This document shows, piece by piece, positions 63,319 through 64,000 of a DNA stretch of 64,000 nucleotides (position 1 is the first letter of the stretch; each line of letters starts with the position of its first letter). Location: the NCBI RefSeq assembly GCF_001649575.2, contig NC_051436.1:11932010-11996009 (forward strand). The letters run 5' to 3'. The DNA comes from Kryptolebias marmoratus (lineage: Eukaryota; Chordata; Actinopteri; Cyprinodontiformes; Rivulidae). The position numbers and the translations under genes are program-made. The notes under the pieces were generated by a model. That model worked only from the letters and a program-made list of their open reading frames with translations, was not told the origin of the DNA and did not search any database.

Positions 63319-64000
63319 TTACAATACAGGGGCACGAGAAAGCGCATCCGCAACTACATTATCTCGTCCTTTTATGTACCGTATATCCAAAGAAAAAGAC
63401 TGCAAAAAGAGCAACCAACGAACCAAACGTTGATTAGGACATTTTAGCGTCGTCAAAAATGTAAGCGGATTATGATCCGTATATACAACAATAGGAGCAC
63501 CACCCCCCAAGTAAACATCAAAGTGCTGCAAAGCCAGGATTAAAGCAAGTGTCTCCTTTTCGATCACAGAGTAATTTAATTGATGTTTGTTAAATTTTTT
63601 TGAAAAATAACTGACTGGCTTGCAATTTCCCTGGTCATCCATTTGTGTCAAAACTGCACCTGCACCCACATAACTGGCATCCACATGGAGCTGAAAAGGA
63701 GCATTCAAGCGTGGGGCAGCCAAAACCGGAGCACAACAGAGAAGCTGCTTTACCTGCTCAAACGCATGCTGACAAGAAGGAGACCAGTCAAACTTGGCAT
63801 CCTTAGAAAGCAAGCTGGTTAATGGGGCTACTACCGAAGAAAAGTTTTTACAGAAACAACGATAATAACCAACCAGACCAAGAAAACGCATGAGATCCTT
63901 CTTTGTAACCGGAACAGGAAAGTTCTGTACTGCTTGCACCTTGGCTGCGAGTGGGCGCACTTGACCCTGCCCAACTACATGGCCGAGGTATGTCACGGTT
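63319..64000 (-). CDS. Ty3/gypsy Pol, RT end and RNase H (partial)
   Basis: This is the end of a retrotransposon polyprotein. The visible part joins the last segment of reverse transcriptase to RNase H, which removes the RNA strand after copying. The frame is open to the window edge and the true start lies outside it; the first visible Met is really a GTG in mid-protein. Residues 1-90 hold YLGHVVG and FLGLVGYYR, the RT-RNase H connection. RNase H follows with LHVDAS (Asp106), IEKETLA (about residues 145-151), VYTDHNP (Asp174) and VADALSR (Asp217), so all the acidic catalytic positions look intact. A TAA at 63321-63319 follows RAPVL. Gypsy Pol normally continues with an integrase of several hundred residues. 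Here only about 117 bases separate the stop from the LTR, so integrase is missing in this copy. The frame itself is undamaged, suggesting a young insertion. Confidence 0.92.
   Translation of the reverse strand, partial: TVTYLGHVVGQGQVRPLAAKVQAVQNFPVPVTKKDLMRFLGLVGYYRCFCKNFSSVVAPLTSLLSKDAKFDWSPSCQHAFEQVKQLLCCAPVLAAPRLNAPFQLHVDASYVGAGAVLTQMDDQGNCKPVSYFSKKFNKHQLNYSVIEKETLALILALQHFDVYLGGGAPIVVYTDHNPLTFLTTLKCPNQRLVRWLLFLQSFSLDIRYIKGRDNVVADALSRAPVL

Overview
The window looks like non-coding DNA from a ray-finned (teleost) fish, most likely an acanthomorph. The base composition is AT-rich and no long open reading frame belongs to a host gene. Microsatellites are abundant. The recognisable repeats are fish-type: L2-like LINE ends, DANA/V-SINE-like tRNA-derived SINEs, a Tc1-like transposase relic and a Ty3/gypsy element. 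I cannot name the species. No host protein-coding exon, rRNA or true tRNA gene could be supported, so the window is best read as an intergenic desert or the inside of very large introns. Family names rest on recalled consensus patterns and on copies compared within the window, not on a database search.

Layout. 0-5 kb: an L2-type LINE 3' end, a pure (GATA)n tract of about 40 units, and an old tandem array of about three units. That array is split by a TTAA-flanked, piggyBac-like MITE and by a second fish repeat. 5-13 kb: mostly unique sequence, with one inverted-repeat MITE (family B, 9.6-10.3 kb) and a decayed Tc1 transposase (11.0-11.7 kb, minus). 13-19 kb: a degenerate TAGC-rich minisatellite, an L2 reverse transcriptase relic, a hairpin-ended repeat (family A) and another interspersed repeat. 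19-30 kb: unique sequence with a palindromic CA/TA/TG microsatellite, three SINE copies and a second family A copy. 30-42 kb: a short family A piece, an LTR-like repeat (family D) and a LINE relic whose catalytic YADD is broken by a stop. 42-58 kb: family B copies, a 20-bp degenerate minisatellite, family A, SINEs and a second family D copy. 58-64 kb: the most complete family A copy, then a minus-strand gypsy element cut by the window edge, with an intact RNase H domain and its 3' LTR.

No genes work together here; the content is a layered record of insertions. The most useful items are the hairpin-capped family A, which has five copies and a related element at 3.9 kb; the tandem array with nested insertions; the family B MITEs; and the gypsy copy that runs from RNase H into its LTR with no integrase. 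Several unique, locally GC-richer blocks (about 14.8-16.25, 32.5-32.7, 47.4-48.1, 58.7-58.9 and 60.5-61.0 kb) could be conserved regulatory elements, but only cross-species alignment can show that.
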